Source: an uncultured Clostridia bacterium
Lineage (GTDB): Bacteria; Bacillota; Clostridia; Christensenellales; Borkfalkiaceae
Assembly (NCBI GenBank): GCA_937920115.1
Contig: CALGVF010000027.1
Coordinates: 1 to 13,876 of the forward strand
Direction: 5' to 3'
Length of the DNA stretch: 13,876 nt
Part shown: positions 5,861 to 13,876 of the stretch, one piece after another
How the letters are laid out: each line of letters opens with the position of its first letter
Numbering within the stretch: position 1 is the stretch's first letter
The notes under the pieces: model-generated
Database searches by the model: none
Seen by the model: only the letters and a program-made list of their open reading frames with translations
Told to the model about the DNA's origin: nothing
Position numbers and translations under genes: made by a program

Positions 5861-7003
5861 ATGGATAAACTTGCTATTATAGGAAGCGGTTACATGGCAC
5901 GAATTATTGCAGAACGTGCTAAGGAATTAAAAATAGAGAGCCATTGCTTTTCAAACGATGAAAATTCGGTGGCGGTAAACGTGGCAGACTTTTTTCATAA
6001 TGTCAGCATTCTTGATTTAGACAGGCTTCTTTATGAATGTGAAAAAATCGGTGTAAACGGTGTAGTTGCGACTACCGAACTTACTATTTTCCCGACTGCA
6101 CACGTTGCAAAGCAAATGAATTTGCAGGGAAATAATATTGAGGTCGCAAAATATATAACCGATAAAACGGTTGTCAGAGAAAAAGTGAAAAACGTCGAAA
6201 ATCTCTTTCAGCCTGCTTTTTGGAAATGCGACGGCTCTATAATCCCGCAAGTCGATCGTTTTCCGGTAATAGTAAAACCTATTGCAGGGGGCGGAAAAAG
6301 AGGATTGTCGGTAGTATATTCAGTTTCTGAATTGAAACAGGCAATAGAAGAGGCAATCGGTGTTTCTAAGGTTAAGGGGGCTTTGGTTGAAGAGTATTTG
6401 GACGGGGGAAAAGAGTACTCTGTTGAGAGTTTGTCTTATGAAGGACGACAATATATTCTTCAGATAACTCAGAAAGACAGTTCGGGACCGCCGCATTGTG
6501 TAGAACTCGGGCATCATCAACCTGCAGCGTTATCCGAGGAGATGAGAAATTTAGTTGAAGAAGTGGTAAAAAACGCGCTTATTGCAGCGGGCATTACTAA
6601 CGGACCGTGTCATACCGAAATAAAAATAATAAACGGTCGTGTATATTTAATTGAAATAAACGGACGACCGGGCGGAGATCACATAGCGTATCCGTTAACG
6701 GAGTTAAGTACCGGTTATCCGTATATTACGGGAATAATACAAGCGGCTCTGGGTAAGTTGGATGAGTCTAAACTCTTGAACCTTGAACATAATTATTGCG
6801 GAGTTTATTTCGTTACGACTCAGACCGCTTATCTGAAAAAAATCTTCGATAATTGCGATAAGGAACCATGGTTTTACAAAAAGAACTTTGTAAGCGAAGA
6901 GTTGCATCCTATTACGCATAACGATGGCTTTAATACCAATTATTTTATGTATTATTCAAAGACTGGAAAACCGAAAATTTTAAAAAAGGAAACGTGTACA
7001 TGA
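5861..7003 (+). CDS. ATP-grasp domain ligase (carboxylate-amine ligase type)
   Basis: ATP-grasp enzymes activate a carboxylate as acyl phosphate and join it to an amine or other nucleophile. This one has 380 residues. It starts with a Rossmann-like pre-ATP-grasp segment (LAIIGSGYMARIIAE, 4-18). The ATP-grasp core follows: FPVIVKPIAGGGKRG (134-148) with the ATP-binding Lys139, LVEEYLDGGKEYSVES (175-190), and the metal-binding end HTEIKIINGRVYLIEINGRP (251-270) with Glu265 and Asn267. A C-terminal part of about 100 residues is shared with PurK-like and L-amino acid ligase relatives. The ATG at 5861 lies one base after the previous stop, with GGAAG 8 bases upstream; an upstream in-frame ATG at 5837 would overlap that gene and lacks homology. 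The substrate is unknown. Confidence 0.85.
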   Translation: MDKLAIIGSGYMARIIAERAKELKIESHCFSNDENSVAVNVADFFHNVSILDLDRLLYECEKIGVNGVVATTELTIFPTAHVAKQMNLQGNNIEVAKYITDKTVVREKVKNVENLFQPAFWKCDGSIIPQVDRFPVIVKPIAGGGKRGLSVVYSVSELKQAIEEAIGVSKVKGALVEEYLDGGKEYSVESLSYEGRQYILQITQKDSSGPPHCVELGHHQPAALSEEMRNLVEEVVKNALIAAGITNGPCHTEIKIINGRVYLIEINGRPGGDHIAYPLTELSTGYPYITGIIQAALGKLDESKLLNLEHNYCGVYFVTTQTAYLKKIFDNCDKEPWFYKKNFVSEELHPITHNDGFNTNYFMYYSKTGKPKILKKETCT

Positions 7004-8067
7004 AAACAATTTTAATAACAGGAATCGGTGGATTAACACCTCGGTCGATCGCGCGAACTATAAGAAAAAATCACCCCGACTATAAACTAATCGGTTGCGA
7101 CGTCGACAAAAAGGCTATGGGTTTTTTTATGAAAAATCTTCTCGACGAATATTATATATGTCCCCGTTGTACTTCATCGGAGTATTTTCCATGGGTGGAA
7201 AAATTGGTCCGCGAAAAGGGTATAGACTATGCTTTCGTTCAGCCGGAGAGCGAGATTGTGGAGTGGGGCGACTATTATGAGAGAAACGGGAAATACCCTT
7301 GTTCGGTATTTATGGGAAGCAAAATTCTTTCGGAGTCGCTGCGTGATAAGTCGATTATGGCGGAACTTCTTAAGGATACTGACTTTATACCAAAAACTAT
7401 AAAAGTGACGCAAGATAATCCAAGATATGAAGATGTTGAAAAAAATATAGGTTTTCCATGTTGGATTCGGGCAACAGAGGGGACCGGAGGGTTAGGATCG
7501 CTGCGTTTAGATAATTTAGACAGTTATAAAAGTTGGCTGTTCATAAACTCTCAAATTCTGGAGTTTACTGTAAGCGAGTTTCTTAACGGCAGACATCTGG
7601 CAAATCAGATGTTGTATTACGATGGTGAATTTGTTAAGGGAGCGGCGTTGGAATGCGTAGAATACGTTATGGCTAATACGGCGCCCTCTCACGTTACGGG
7701 TAATACGCACTTTGGTCGATTTTTAAATGAGGACAGAATTAACAAGTTCTGTGATAATTGCATCAAATATTTAGAAGGGAAACTCGGATTGCCTGCTCAC
7801 GGTATTTTATCTTTTGATTTAAAGGAAGATAAAAACGGCAACTTGAAAGTGACGGAGGTTAACATTCGTCATATGGCATACACAGGAGTTATGGCCGAAG
7901 TCGGCTTTGATTTGATAGAGGACACTATCAAAATTATGGAAGATGGCAATTGTAACAACGTTAAGCGAGATCCGTTTTATCATTATGATAAGCCGTATGT
8001 ATTCTTGCGAGACGTTGATGTTGAACCTATTGTGCTGGAAAGTGAAGGGATATTCGACAAAATTTGA
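7000..8067 (+). CDS. ATP-grasp protein, carbamoyl-phosphate-synthase-large-subunit-like (short form)
   Basis: This is a second ATP-grasp ligase of 355 residues, clearly different from its upstream neighbour. It opens with a nucleotide-binding strand (KTILITGIGGLTPRSIARTI, 2-21) and has VQPESEIVEWG (80-90). The ATP-grasp loop reads PCWIRATEGTGGLGSLR (153-169), with Arg157 where many families have Lys; this is common in CPS-like short forms. The metal-binding end is KVTEVNIRHM (283-292) with Glu286 and Asn288. The ATG at 7000 overlaps the previous stop (ATGA) and AGGA lies 9 bases upstream, so the in-frame GTG at 6994, only 3 bases from that site, is less likely. Proteins of this kind occur in sugar clusters, but which acid and amine it joins is not known here. 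Confidence 0.82.
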   Translation: MKTILITGIGGLTPRSIARTIRKNHPDYKLIGCDVDKKAMGFFMKNLLDEYYICPRCTSSEYFPWVEKLVREKGIDYAFVQPESEIVEWGDYYERNGKYPCSVFMGSKILSESLRDKSIMAELLKDTDFIPKTIKVTQDNPRYEDVEKNIGFPCWIRATEGTGGLGSLRLDNLDSYKSWLFINSQILEFTVSEFLNGRHLANQMLYYDGEFVKGAALECVEYVMANTAPSHVTGNTHFGRFLNEDRINKFCDNCIKYLEGKLGLPAHGILSFDLKEDKNGNLKVTEVNIRHMAYTGVMAEVGFDLIEDTIKIMEDGNCNNVKRDPFYHYDKPYVFLRDVDVEPIVLESEGIFDKI

Positions 8068-8089
8068 TGTGCCCTGAAGAGGAAGAGTT

Positions 8090-9361
8090 ATGGACATTCT
8101 AATTGTTTCTCAATATTTAAGAGATATTGAATTTTTTGAAGGAAACAACAGCAGATTTGTGTACCTTGCAAAACTACTTGCAAAAAACTATGATAATCAA
8201 GTGGAAATTGTTACTTCGGATTTTAATCACGCTACTAAGAAAAATTTTCTATCGGTGGGAAAATTGCAGAATATTGTGGTTACTGCTGTACATGAACCTG
8301 GCTATCCGAAGAATGTTTGTTTGAGGCGGTTTTCGAGTCATAAAAAACTTGCGAAGAATATTAAACAATATTTAGAAAATAGAAAAAAACCGGATATTTG
8401 CTATTGTGCAGTGCCTTCCTTATCTGTGGCAGACGTTGTATCGAAGTATTGTAAAAAAAACAATGTCAAGTTTATTGTTGATGTTCAGGACTTGTGGCCC
8501 GAAGCGTTTAAAATGGTTTTCCATGTGCCTATAATAAGTAATGTGATTTTTGCTCCCATGAAAAAACAGGCGGATATGATATATGCTTCTGCAGACCAAA
8601 TTGTGGCGGTTTCCAAAACGTATGCGGATAGGGCTAAATCTGCAAATAAAAAGTGTAGCAACCCGATTGTTGTGTATCTGGGGACGGATAAGAGTGATTT
8701 TGATAGTTACGTGCGTAAAAAACTCGAAGAAACGACACTTAGCAGGGATGTGGTTGAAGGACTTTGCTTAAATGTTAAGGAAAAGACGGCTGCAAATAAT
8801 TGCCTATCGGAATTGTCAAAAAATGAAATAGTGAGAATCGCATATTGTGGGACTCTTGGGCACAGTTATGATATATCTTGCGTGATTGAAGCGATAAAAT
8901 CTTTGGATACTCCATATAGAAACAAGATCGAATTTGTAGTGATGGGAGATGGTCCTCGAAAACAAGAATTTATGAAAAAGGCGGAGGGCTTGCCTGTGTT
9001 TTTTACGGGAAGACTCTCGTATCCTGATATGGTGTGGTTATTAAAACGTTGTAATATAGCTGTTAATCCGATAACTAAAGGTGCCGCACAAAGTATAATC
9101 AATAAACATATGGACTATGCTATGGCGGGATTGCCTGTTATAAATACGCAAGAGGGCCCCGAGTATAGGAGGTTAATAGAAAAATATGAGGCGGGAATAA
9201 ATTGCAGACCCGATAATTCGCAGGATGTTGGAGATTCTATAAAAATACTGATTGATAATCGAAATGAAATGGAACTGATGGGGAATAACTCATTAAAAAT
9301 GGGCGAAGAGTGTTTTGATAGAGCAATTACATATAGTAAATTAGTCGATTTATTTGAGTGA
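8090..9361 (+). CDS. Glycosyltransferase family 4, WbuB-like
   Basis: A predicted cytoplasmic-face GT-B enzyme of 423 residues that would add one sugar from a nucleotide donor to the lipid-linked repeat unit. The N-terminal half has SQYLRDIEFFEGNNSRF (7-23) and the WbuB-type DVQDLWPEAF (131-140). The C-terminal half has the donor domain start IAYCGTLGHSYDI (250-262), VMGDGPRKQEF (284-294) and INKHMDYAMAGLPVINT (337-353). In this last motif Asp342 stands where an acidic Glu is usual, and the first Glu of the classic E-x7-E pair is not evident. GGAAGAG sits just before the ATG. The 22-base gap before it is the largest in the operon. CpG is strikingly rare compared with neighbouring genes (none between 8101 and 8216), which suggests separate ancestry. 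The donor and linkage cannot be predicted. Confidence 0.88.
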   Translation: MDILIVSQYLRDIEFFEGNNSRFVYLAKLLAKNYDNQVEIVTSDFNHATKKNFLSVGKLQNIVVTAVHEPGYPKNVCLRRFSSHKKLAKNIKQYLENRKKPDICYCAVPSLSVADVVSKYCKKNNVKFIVDVQDLWPEAFKMVFHVPIISNVIFAPMKKQADMIYASADQIVAVSKTYADRAKSANKKCSNPIVVYLGTDKSDFDSYVRKKLEETTLSRDVVEGLCLNVKEKTAANNCLSELSKNEIVRIAYCGTLGHSYDISCVIEAIKSLDTPYRNKIEFVVMGDGPRKQEFMKKAEGLPVFFTGRLSYPDMVWLLKRCNIAVNPITKGAAQSIINKHMDYAMAGLPVINTQEGPEYRRLIEKYEAGINCRPDNSQDVGDSIKILIDNRNEMELMGNNSLKMGEECFDRAITYSKLVDLFE

Positions 9362-9363
9362 AA

Positions 9364-10659
9364 ATGAAAATTTTAATTATCAGTCATAATCCGATATCAA
9401 CGTATCAAAGTATGGGAAAGACTTTTCTTTCATTGTTTCATTTTTTTCAAAGGGAAGAGTTGTGTCAATTATATATTTACCCAAGCATTCCCGATGTTGA
9501 CAAATGCAATTCTTATTTTAGGGTTACGGATAAAGAAGCCTTACAAAGTTGCCTTACAAGACGGGGAATAGGCAGGGAGATAGGAAACGATGAGATTCGT
9601 GTGGCAAAAAAAGGATTGTTTGAAAACGAAAAAGATGAAAGTATATACCGAAACCCTAAAAATCAGCAAGCGCTTCGGATGCTTCTGCGTGATGACGTGT
9701 GGAAGTTTTCAAATTGGTTTAACAAAAGGGCAAAGAAGTGGTTGAATAAGGAGAAGCCGACGTGCATCTTTGTGGCGCCCGGCACGGGTAAATTTTTATA
9801 CAATATAGCAATAAAAATATCAAAAAAATACAATTTGCCGATAGTTTCATATATTTGCGACGATTATTATTTTCTTAAACCGAAGCGCGGTTTTTTAGAA
9901 AAAAAATGCTCAAAACAATTGAAACGCAAAATTGAAGAATTCTTTACGTTTACGAGTTATATAGTTGCAATCGGTAATGAAATAGGTTGTAATTTTTCCG
10001 ATACGTTCCGGTTACCGTACAAAGTCATTATGACCGGTAGTAATTATCCGATTTGTCAGGAGGTTAAGCAGCGCGAGACCATAAACTCGATTACATATAT
10101 GGGAAATATTTGTTGTAACAGATATAAATCTCTTGCGGAAATCGGAATTGCGCTTGATGAAATCAATGCCGAACACGGTTTTAATTACGAATTGCATATA
10201 TATACGGCTGAGAAAAACGAAAAAATGATTCAATGCTTAACGACTTGCCATTCTATAAAATTGAATGGCTTTGTAACGGGAGACAAATTCGACGAAATTT
10301 TCCACTCCGCAGATATGTTGCTCCATGTGGAGGCATTTGATGAGGAGAGCATCGATTTGGTTAAGTATTCCATTTCGACAAAGATAGCAGATAGTTTAGG
10401 GAGCGGCATTTGCCTATTCGCTTATGGTCCTGCTTGTGTGTCTTCGATGAAACATTTGATTGAAAACGACTGTGCGATTTACGTTTGTTCGAAAACCGAA
10501 CTAAAGGAAAAGTTGCTTTTTGCGCTTACTAACAGAAAAATGCGTGAAGAAAAAGCGCGGAATGCTTTGATTGTTGCACATAAGTATCACGATCAAAACG
10601 TTACGAGTCGTGAATTTTATTCCCTTATGGAGAAAATAAGTGAAAGTACTTCAGGTTAA
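9364..10659 (+). CDS. Probable GT-B glycosyltransferase, unusual family
   Basis: The protein has 431 residues and a two-domain GT-B layout, but weaker family signals than its neighbours. The N-terminal start KILIISHNPISTYQSMGKTF (2-21) is a Rossmann strand and loop. IVSYICDDYYFLKP (160-173) resembles the acceptor-domain end of GT4-like enzymes. The second domain begins at INSITYMGNICCNRYKSLAE (240-259), and the donor-site region is STKIADSLGSGICLFAYGP (338-356). A Shine-Dalgarno is barely visible. The ATG at 9364 comes two bases after the previous stop and a GTG at 9358 is an alternative; translation is probably coupled to the upstream gene. It most likely adds a sugar or similar unit to the repeat unit, with donor unknown. 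Confidence 0.75.
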   Translation: MKILIISHNPISTYQSMGKTFLSLFHFFQREELCQLYIYPSIPDVDKCNSYFRVTDKEALQSCLTRRGIGREIGNDEIRVAKKGLFENEKDESIYRNPKNQQALRMLLRDDVWKFSNWFNKRAKKWLNKEKPTCIFVAPGTGKFLYNIAIKISKKYNLPIVSYICDDYYFLKPKRGFLEKKCSKQLKRKIEEFFTFTSYIVAIGNEIGCNFSDTFRLPYKVIMTGSNYPICQEVKQRETINSITYMGNICCNRYKSLAEIGIALDEINAEHGFNYELHIYTAEKNEKMIQCLTTCHSIKLNGFVTGDKFDEIFHSADMLLHVEAFDEESIDLVKYSISTKIADSLGSGICLFAYGPACVSSMKHLIENDCAIYVCSKTELKEKLLFALTNRKMREEKARNALIVAHKYHDQNVTSREFYSLMEKISESTSG

Positions 10660-11860
10660 TAATGTTTACAATAAAGGCAGCACGGGTAAGATTACTTACG
10701 ATATTCATTCTGAGTTGTTAAAATATGGCTATGACTCTGTTGTTTGCTACGGCAGGGGTGAAAAAACAAAGGAAAAGAACGTTCATAAAACGTGCGGCGA
10801 GTTCTATTCGAAATGCAATAATCTTTTATCGAGATTTACGGGTCTTATGTACGGTGGGTGCTACTTCTCGACAAAAAAACTTATATCGATCATTAAAAAA
10901 GAGAAACCCGACGTAGTTCATCTTCAATGCTTAAATGGTTATTTTGTCAACGTTTATCGCCTGATTACGTGGTTAAAGAAGAATAATGTAAAAACTGTGT
11001 TGACGTTGCATGCGGAGTTTATGTATACGGCGAATTGCGGACACGCCTTGGATTGCGATAGATGGCAAACGGGATGCGGTCATTGTCCCAGACTCAGACG
11101 AGAAACCAAGACTTTGTTTTTTGACGGAACGGCAAAGTCGTGGTTAAAAATGAAAAAAGCGTTTAACGGATTTGACGACAATCTTGTTGTCGTTTCGGTT
11201 TCGCCGTGGCTTATGGACAGGGCAAAAAAGTCTCCTATTTTGCAGAATAAAAAACACGAGGTTGTATTAAACGGTGTCAATACGGATGTTTTTCATTGTT
11301 ACGATACTTCGGAATTGCGTAAACAAATGGGACTCGACGGTAAAAAGATTATATTTCACGCAACGCCGGCGTTTAATAACGACGTAAACAGTATTAAGGG
11401 CGGTTACTACGTAATAAAACTTGCGGAGAAAATGCTTGACGAAAACGTGGTATTTGTTGTAGCGGGAAATTATCCGAACGGATTAAAAGTCCCGTCTAAC
11501 GTATTGTTATTAGGAAACGTTTCCGATCAAATTTTGTTAGCGAAATATTACTCGATGGCTGACGTTACTCTATTGACAAGCAAGAAAGAAACCTTTTCAA
11601 TGGTGACGGCGGAAAGTTTGTGTTGTGGGACGCCTGTCGTAGGCTTTAAAGCCGGCGCGCCGGAGCAGATAGCAATACCCGAGTACAGTTCGTTCGTGGA
11701 GTATGGCGACGTTGACGCTCTTAAATCCGAAGTAGATAAAATTATCGGAACTGTATATTTGTCCGAACAGATGTCGATAGAAGCAAGCGAAAAATATTCT
11801 AAAAAAACAATGATGCAAAAATATGTTTATATTTATGAGGGGCTGAATGGTAAAGGCTGA
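10640..11860 (+). CDS. Glycosyltransferase family 4, WcaC-like
   Basis: The protein has 406 residues and a clear GT-B, GT4 architecture. The acceptor domain shows VNNVYNKGSTGKI (6-18), KPDVVHLQCLNGYFVN (89-104) and a cysteine cluster at Cys133, Cys139, Cys146 and Cys149 (ending TGCGHCP) that is usual in this subfamily. The donor domain shows VVLNGVNTDVF (208-218), VFVVAGNYP (271-279), and the E-x7-E motif with Glu317 and Glu325 in SKKETFSMVTAESLCCGTPV. The start is GTG at 10640, backed by GGAG 7 bases upstream and by homology beginning at once (KVLQVNN). It overlaps the previous gene by 20 bases. Its role is transfer of one sugar in repeat-unit assembly; the sugar is not predictable. Confidence 0.9.
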   Translation: MKVLQVNNVYNKGSTGKITYDIHSELLKYGYDSVVCYGRGEKTKEKNVHKTCGEFYSKCNNLLSRFTGLMYGGCYFSTKKLISIIKKEKPDVVHLQCLNGYFVNVYRLITWLKKNNVKTVLTLHAEFMYTANCGHALDCDRWQTGCGHCPRLRRETKTLFFDGTAKSWLKMKKAFNGFDDNLVVVSVSPWLMDRAKKSPILQNKKHEVVLNGVNTDVFHCYDTSELRKQMGLDGKKIIFHATPAFNNDVNSIKGGYYVIKLAEKMLDENVVFVVAGNYPNGLKVPSNVLLLGNVSDQILLAKYYSMADVTLLTSKKETFSMVTAESLCCGTPVVGFKAGAPEQIAIPEYSSFVEYGDVDALKSEVDKIIGTVYLSEQMSIEASEKYSKKTMMQKYVYIYEGLNGKG

Positions 11861-13103
11861 AAACTATAAAACTATATCGGCAAAAAAGGACGTTTCGCCG
11901 CTTGAAAATTCGGTTGTCTTTTTTCTGCTTATAAGTTTATTCTGTATGAATTTATTCGGCAGAGGAAGCATTGTCTGTCTCTTGTTCGGCTTTTATGCGA
12001 TGCTTAAAATCAATACGATTAGACTCGACGTTTGTTCTGTTTTTACGCTGGTTTTAACCGTGAGCGTGGCGTTTTGTTCCGTATTGTACTATGATTTATC
12101 GGAAGCGCTGAAAAGTATAAATTTTTTTGTTATGTACGCCGTCGGAATCAGCGGTTTTTGTAAAGCATCGGATAAAGAAAAATATATCAGAAGATTAGTA
12201 TTTTCGATTTTTTTCGGTTACGCTTTTTTCGTGGTTGTTACGTTCTTGTATAATTTACAAAAGCCTTTTAATATGCACGGACAACGTATTTTATATAATT
12301 TCTGGACGGGAGATAAAATCGCGGTCACGCTTATAGGGTTGACGTCGTCAGTAGTTATAGGTTATTCTGTATATTCTTTCTTTTGTGACAGAAATAAAAT
12401 ATCCGAAGTTATGTCGATAGTATCCATGGTATTTGTTTTTCTCGTTAATGCGAAAACGGGGACGAGGACGCCGTTCTTGATATTTGCATTATCGTTTTTA
12501 TTTATCATGGTAACTTTTCTATTTAGTAAAAAAAGCGTAAACGTGGTTAAAACTTGCGTGTTATTTGCTTTTGTGTTTGTCGTTGCGCTTGTAATATCTG
12601 TTTGCATTTTCTCAAACAATATTTCTTTTTTAAAGTCTATACCGATAGTAGACAGGTTTTTTTCAGAGGGCGTAAAAACAGGCAGAAACGACATATCGTT
12701 GCTTTATTTCAAATATTTTAATCTTTCTCTTTTCGGCGGTGGCTATATTGAAAAAGAAACGGGATATCTTGCCCACAATTTTTTGCAGCAGGGATATGAT
12801 TTGTACGGGATTTTTGCGGCTATCGCTCTCATTGCCATTATGGGACACGCCATAAAAAACATGATCTGTTTACTGGTAAAAAAAGATAAAAAAGATTTTG
12901 AATTTTTATTTTTATCAATGTATTTTGCGATGATTATTCAATCTTGCTTAGAACCGGTTTTCACGGGATATCCGTGTTTTTTATTCAGTTTTCTCTTACT
13001 TCACGGAACGGCGTCCGGATATATCAAATCAACTCGGGTAAAAGAACTTGAAAATAAGAGAAAGTTGATATTACGGGTAAATCAAATGGAGACTTCAAAA
13101 TGA
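11847..13103 (+). CDS. Wzy/O-antigen ligase-like polysaccharide polymerase
   Basis: An integral membrane protein of 418 residues with about ten hydrophobic segments spread from residue 22 to 388. It has a longer extra-membrane stretch at about 255-315 between two helices, as in Wzy polymerases and WaaL ligases (O-antigen ligase superfamily). Landmark residues are NAKTGTRTP (201-209), TGRNDIS (278-284) and the loop segment GYLAHNFLQQGYDLYG (306-321) with a candidate catalytic His310. It would join lipid-linked repeat units on the outer face of the membrane, or ligate finished chains to an acceptor. The ATG at 11847 has GAGGGG 4 bases upstream and overlaps the previous gene by 14 bases. Polymerase and ligase cannot be told apart from sequence; the setting in a Wzy-type cluster favours polymerase. 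Confidence 0.85.
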   Translation: MVKAENYKTISAKKDVSPLENSVVFFLLISLFCMNLFGRGSIVCLLFGFYAMLKINTIRLDVCSVFTLVLTVSVAFCSVLYYDLSEALKSINFFVMYAVGISGFCKASDKEKYIRRLVFSIFFGYAFFVVVTFLYNLQKPFNMHGQRILYNFWTGDKIAVTLIGLTSSVVIGYSVYSFFCDRNKISEVMSIVSMVFVFLVNAKTGTRTPFLIFALSFLFIMVTFLFSKKSVNVVKTCVLFAFVFVVALVISVCIFSNNISFLKSIPIVDRFFSEGVKTGRNDISLLYFKYFNLSLFGGGYIEKETGYLAHNFLQQGYDLYGIFAAIALIAIMGHAIKNMICLLVKKDKKDFEFLFLSMYFAMIIQSCLEPVFTGYPCFLFSFLLLHGTASGYIKSTRVKELENKRKLILRVNQMETSK

Positions 13104-13876
13104 GATTTGTCTTTGTTTCAAATTACTATACTCATCATCAATCTGCCCTTTCGGAAAGACTTTACGATAAACTCGGCGATAATTATAAATTTATACAAAC
13201 CGAGCATATGGATGAAGAAAGGCTTAAAATGGGATGGATCGAAAGTATTCCTCCGTTTGTTATCGAAAGTTATAAAAGCGACGAAAGTTACCGTGAGGCG
13301 GTTCGGTTAATACAATCGGCAGACGTTGTCGTAATCGGCAGCGCGCCTAAATACATGGAGAGGATGCGTCTCCAAACCGGTAAGTTGACTATAAAGTACT
13401 CTGAGAGAATATATAAACCGAGTTATCAGAGATATAAAAATTTTCTTAGAGTTTTTAAATATTATTTTGAATTTCATAAGTTTAACAACCTTTTTCTTTT
13501 GTGCGCGAGCGCTTACGCCTATGCGGATTATGCGAAATCGGGATTGTTTAAAAATAAAGCGTTTAAATGGGGATATTTTCCGACTGTAAAAAAATATGAC
13601 GATATAGAAGAGTTGATTGACGATAAAACACCAGCTTCCATTCTATGGGTCGCAAGACTTATAGAATTGAAGCATCCGGATGCTTCAATTCGGCTTGCCA
13701 AACGGTTAAAACAAGCAGGATATAAATTCAAACTCTCTTTAATAGGTAACGGCGAATTGGAAAATAAAATCCGCGATATGATAAAGGCGGAGAATCTTGA
13801 AGATTGTGTTCAAATGCTCGGTTCTATGAAGCCCGAAGAAGTAAGGCGGTATATGGAAAAGTCTGAAATTTTCTTG
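13100..13876 (+). CDS. Glycosyltransferase family 4, C-terminus cut by window edge
   Basis: An open frame from ATG at 13100 continues to the last base, giving 259 residues. It starts inside the previous stop (ATGA overlap) with GGAG 8 bases upstream. The N-terminal domain opens with MRFVFVSNYYTHHQSALSER. The donor domain begins at ILWVARLIELKHPDASIRLA (181-200), a characteristic GT4 segment, followed by LSLIGNGELENKI (212-224) and VQMLGSMKPEEVRRYME (237-253). The family's E-x7-E region would lie beyond the edge. It would add a sugar to the repeat unit. The codons for residues about 189-198 form a perfect 28-bp DNA palindrome. Confidence 0.9.
   Translation, partial: MRFVFVSNYYTHHQSALSERLYDKLGDNYKFIQTEHMDEERLKMGWIESIPPFVIESYKSDESYREAVRLIQSADVVVIGSAPKYMERMRLQTGKLTIKYSERIYKPSYQRYKNFLRVFKYYFEFHKFNNLFLLCASAYAYADYAKSGLFKNKAFKWGYFPTVKKYDDIEELIDDKTPASILWVARLIELKHPDASIRLAKRLKQAGYKFKLSLIGNGELENKIRDMIKAENLEDCVQMLGSMKPEEVRRYMEKSEIFL
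13664..13691. repeat. Perfect 28-bp palindrome inside a glycosyltransferase gene
   Basis: GAATTGAAGCATCC at 13664-13677 is followed with no spacer by its exact reverse complement at 13678-13691. The symmetry ends at both outer sides. It lies within codons for ELKHPDASI, a normal family motif, so the reading frame is undisturbed. It could extrude as a cruciform or fold as an mRNA hairpin; no function is known. Confidence 0.95.

Noticed and set aside
7346..7357. A 12-base match (ATAAGTCGATTA) to the inverted-repeat arm.
   Set aside because: It falls in ordinary codons of the second ATP-grasp gene and has no partner arm. The same holds for the 9-mer match at 218-226 in the TetR gene. Both are probably chance.
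13107..13310. A short plus-strand open frame of 67 residues at the end of the Wzy-like gene.
   Set aside because: It overlaps out of frame with the clearly recognisable glycosyltransferase starting at 13100, which has a ribosome site and family motifs.

Overview
The window looks like a chromosomal segment of an endospore-forming Firmicute of the Clostridia type, or of a lineage descended from one. The evidence is a spoIIGA-sigE pair followed at once by the 5' part of sigG, which is the gene order of the sporulation locus in Bacillus and Clostridium. Shine-Dalgarno sequences are mostly good and coding is dense. I cannot name a genus from the sequence alone.

Layout. Positions 1-414 (minus strand) hold most of a TetR-family regulator that runs off the left edge. 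Positions 415-560 are a divergent control region with a near-consensus promoter for the TetR gene, a palindromic operator candidate beside it, and a TATAAT box just upstream of spoIIGA. Positions 561-2465 hold spoIIGA (the protease that activates pro-sigma-E), sigE and a sigG that breaks off after about 95 recognisable residues. Positions 2466-2752 are non-coding. They hold a strong rho-independent terminator, a perfect 22-bp inverted repeat around a 66-bp AT-rich core, and an extended -10 promoter overlapping a 14-bp palindrome.

From 2753 to the right edge lies one tightly packed, same-strand polysaccharide operon of ten genes; junctions range from a 20-bp overlap to a 22-bp gap. In order they are: an EpsN/PglE-like amino-sugar aminotransferase, a PglC/EpsL-like phosphoglycosyl transferase that starts the lipid-linked chain, a divergent DegT-like PLP enzyme, two different ATP-grasp ligases, three GT-B glycosyltransferases, a multi-pass Wzy/ligase-like membrane protein, and a further glycosyltransferase cut by the right edge. 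No flippase, chain-length regulator or nucleotide-sugar dehydratase is seen, so the cluster probably continues to the right.

How they fit together (inference): the first aminotransferase makes a 4-amino sugar nucleotide. The phosphoglycosyl transferase loads the first sugar phosphate on undecaprenyl phosphate. The glycosyltransferases extend the repeat unit and the Wzy-like protein polymerises or ligates it. The PLP enzyme plus two ATP-grasp proteins form an embedded cassette that may decorate a sugar with an amino acid or other amide-linked group. The most unusual points are the truncated sigG at the junction with the sugar operon, the inverted-repeat element between them, the PLP/ATP-grasp/ATP-grasp cassette, and a perfect 28-bp palindrome inside the last glycosyltransferase.
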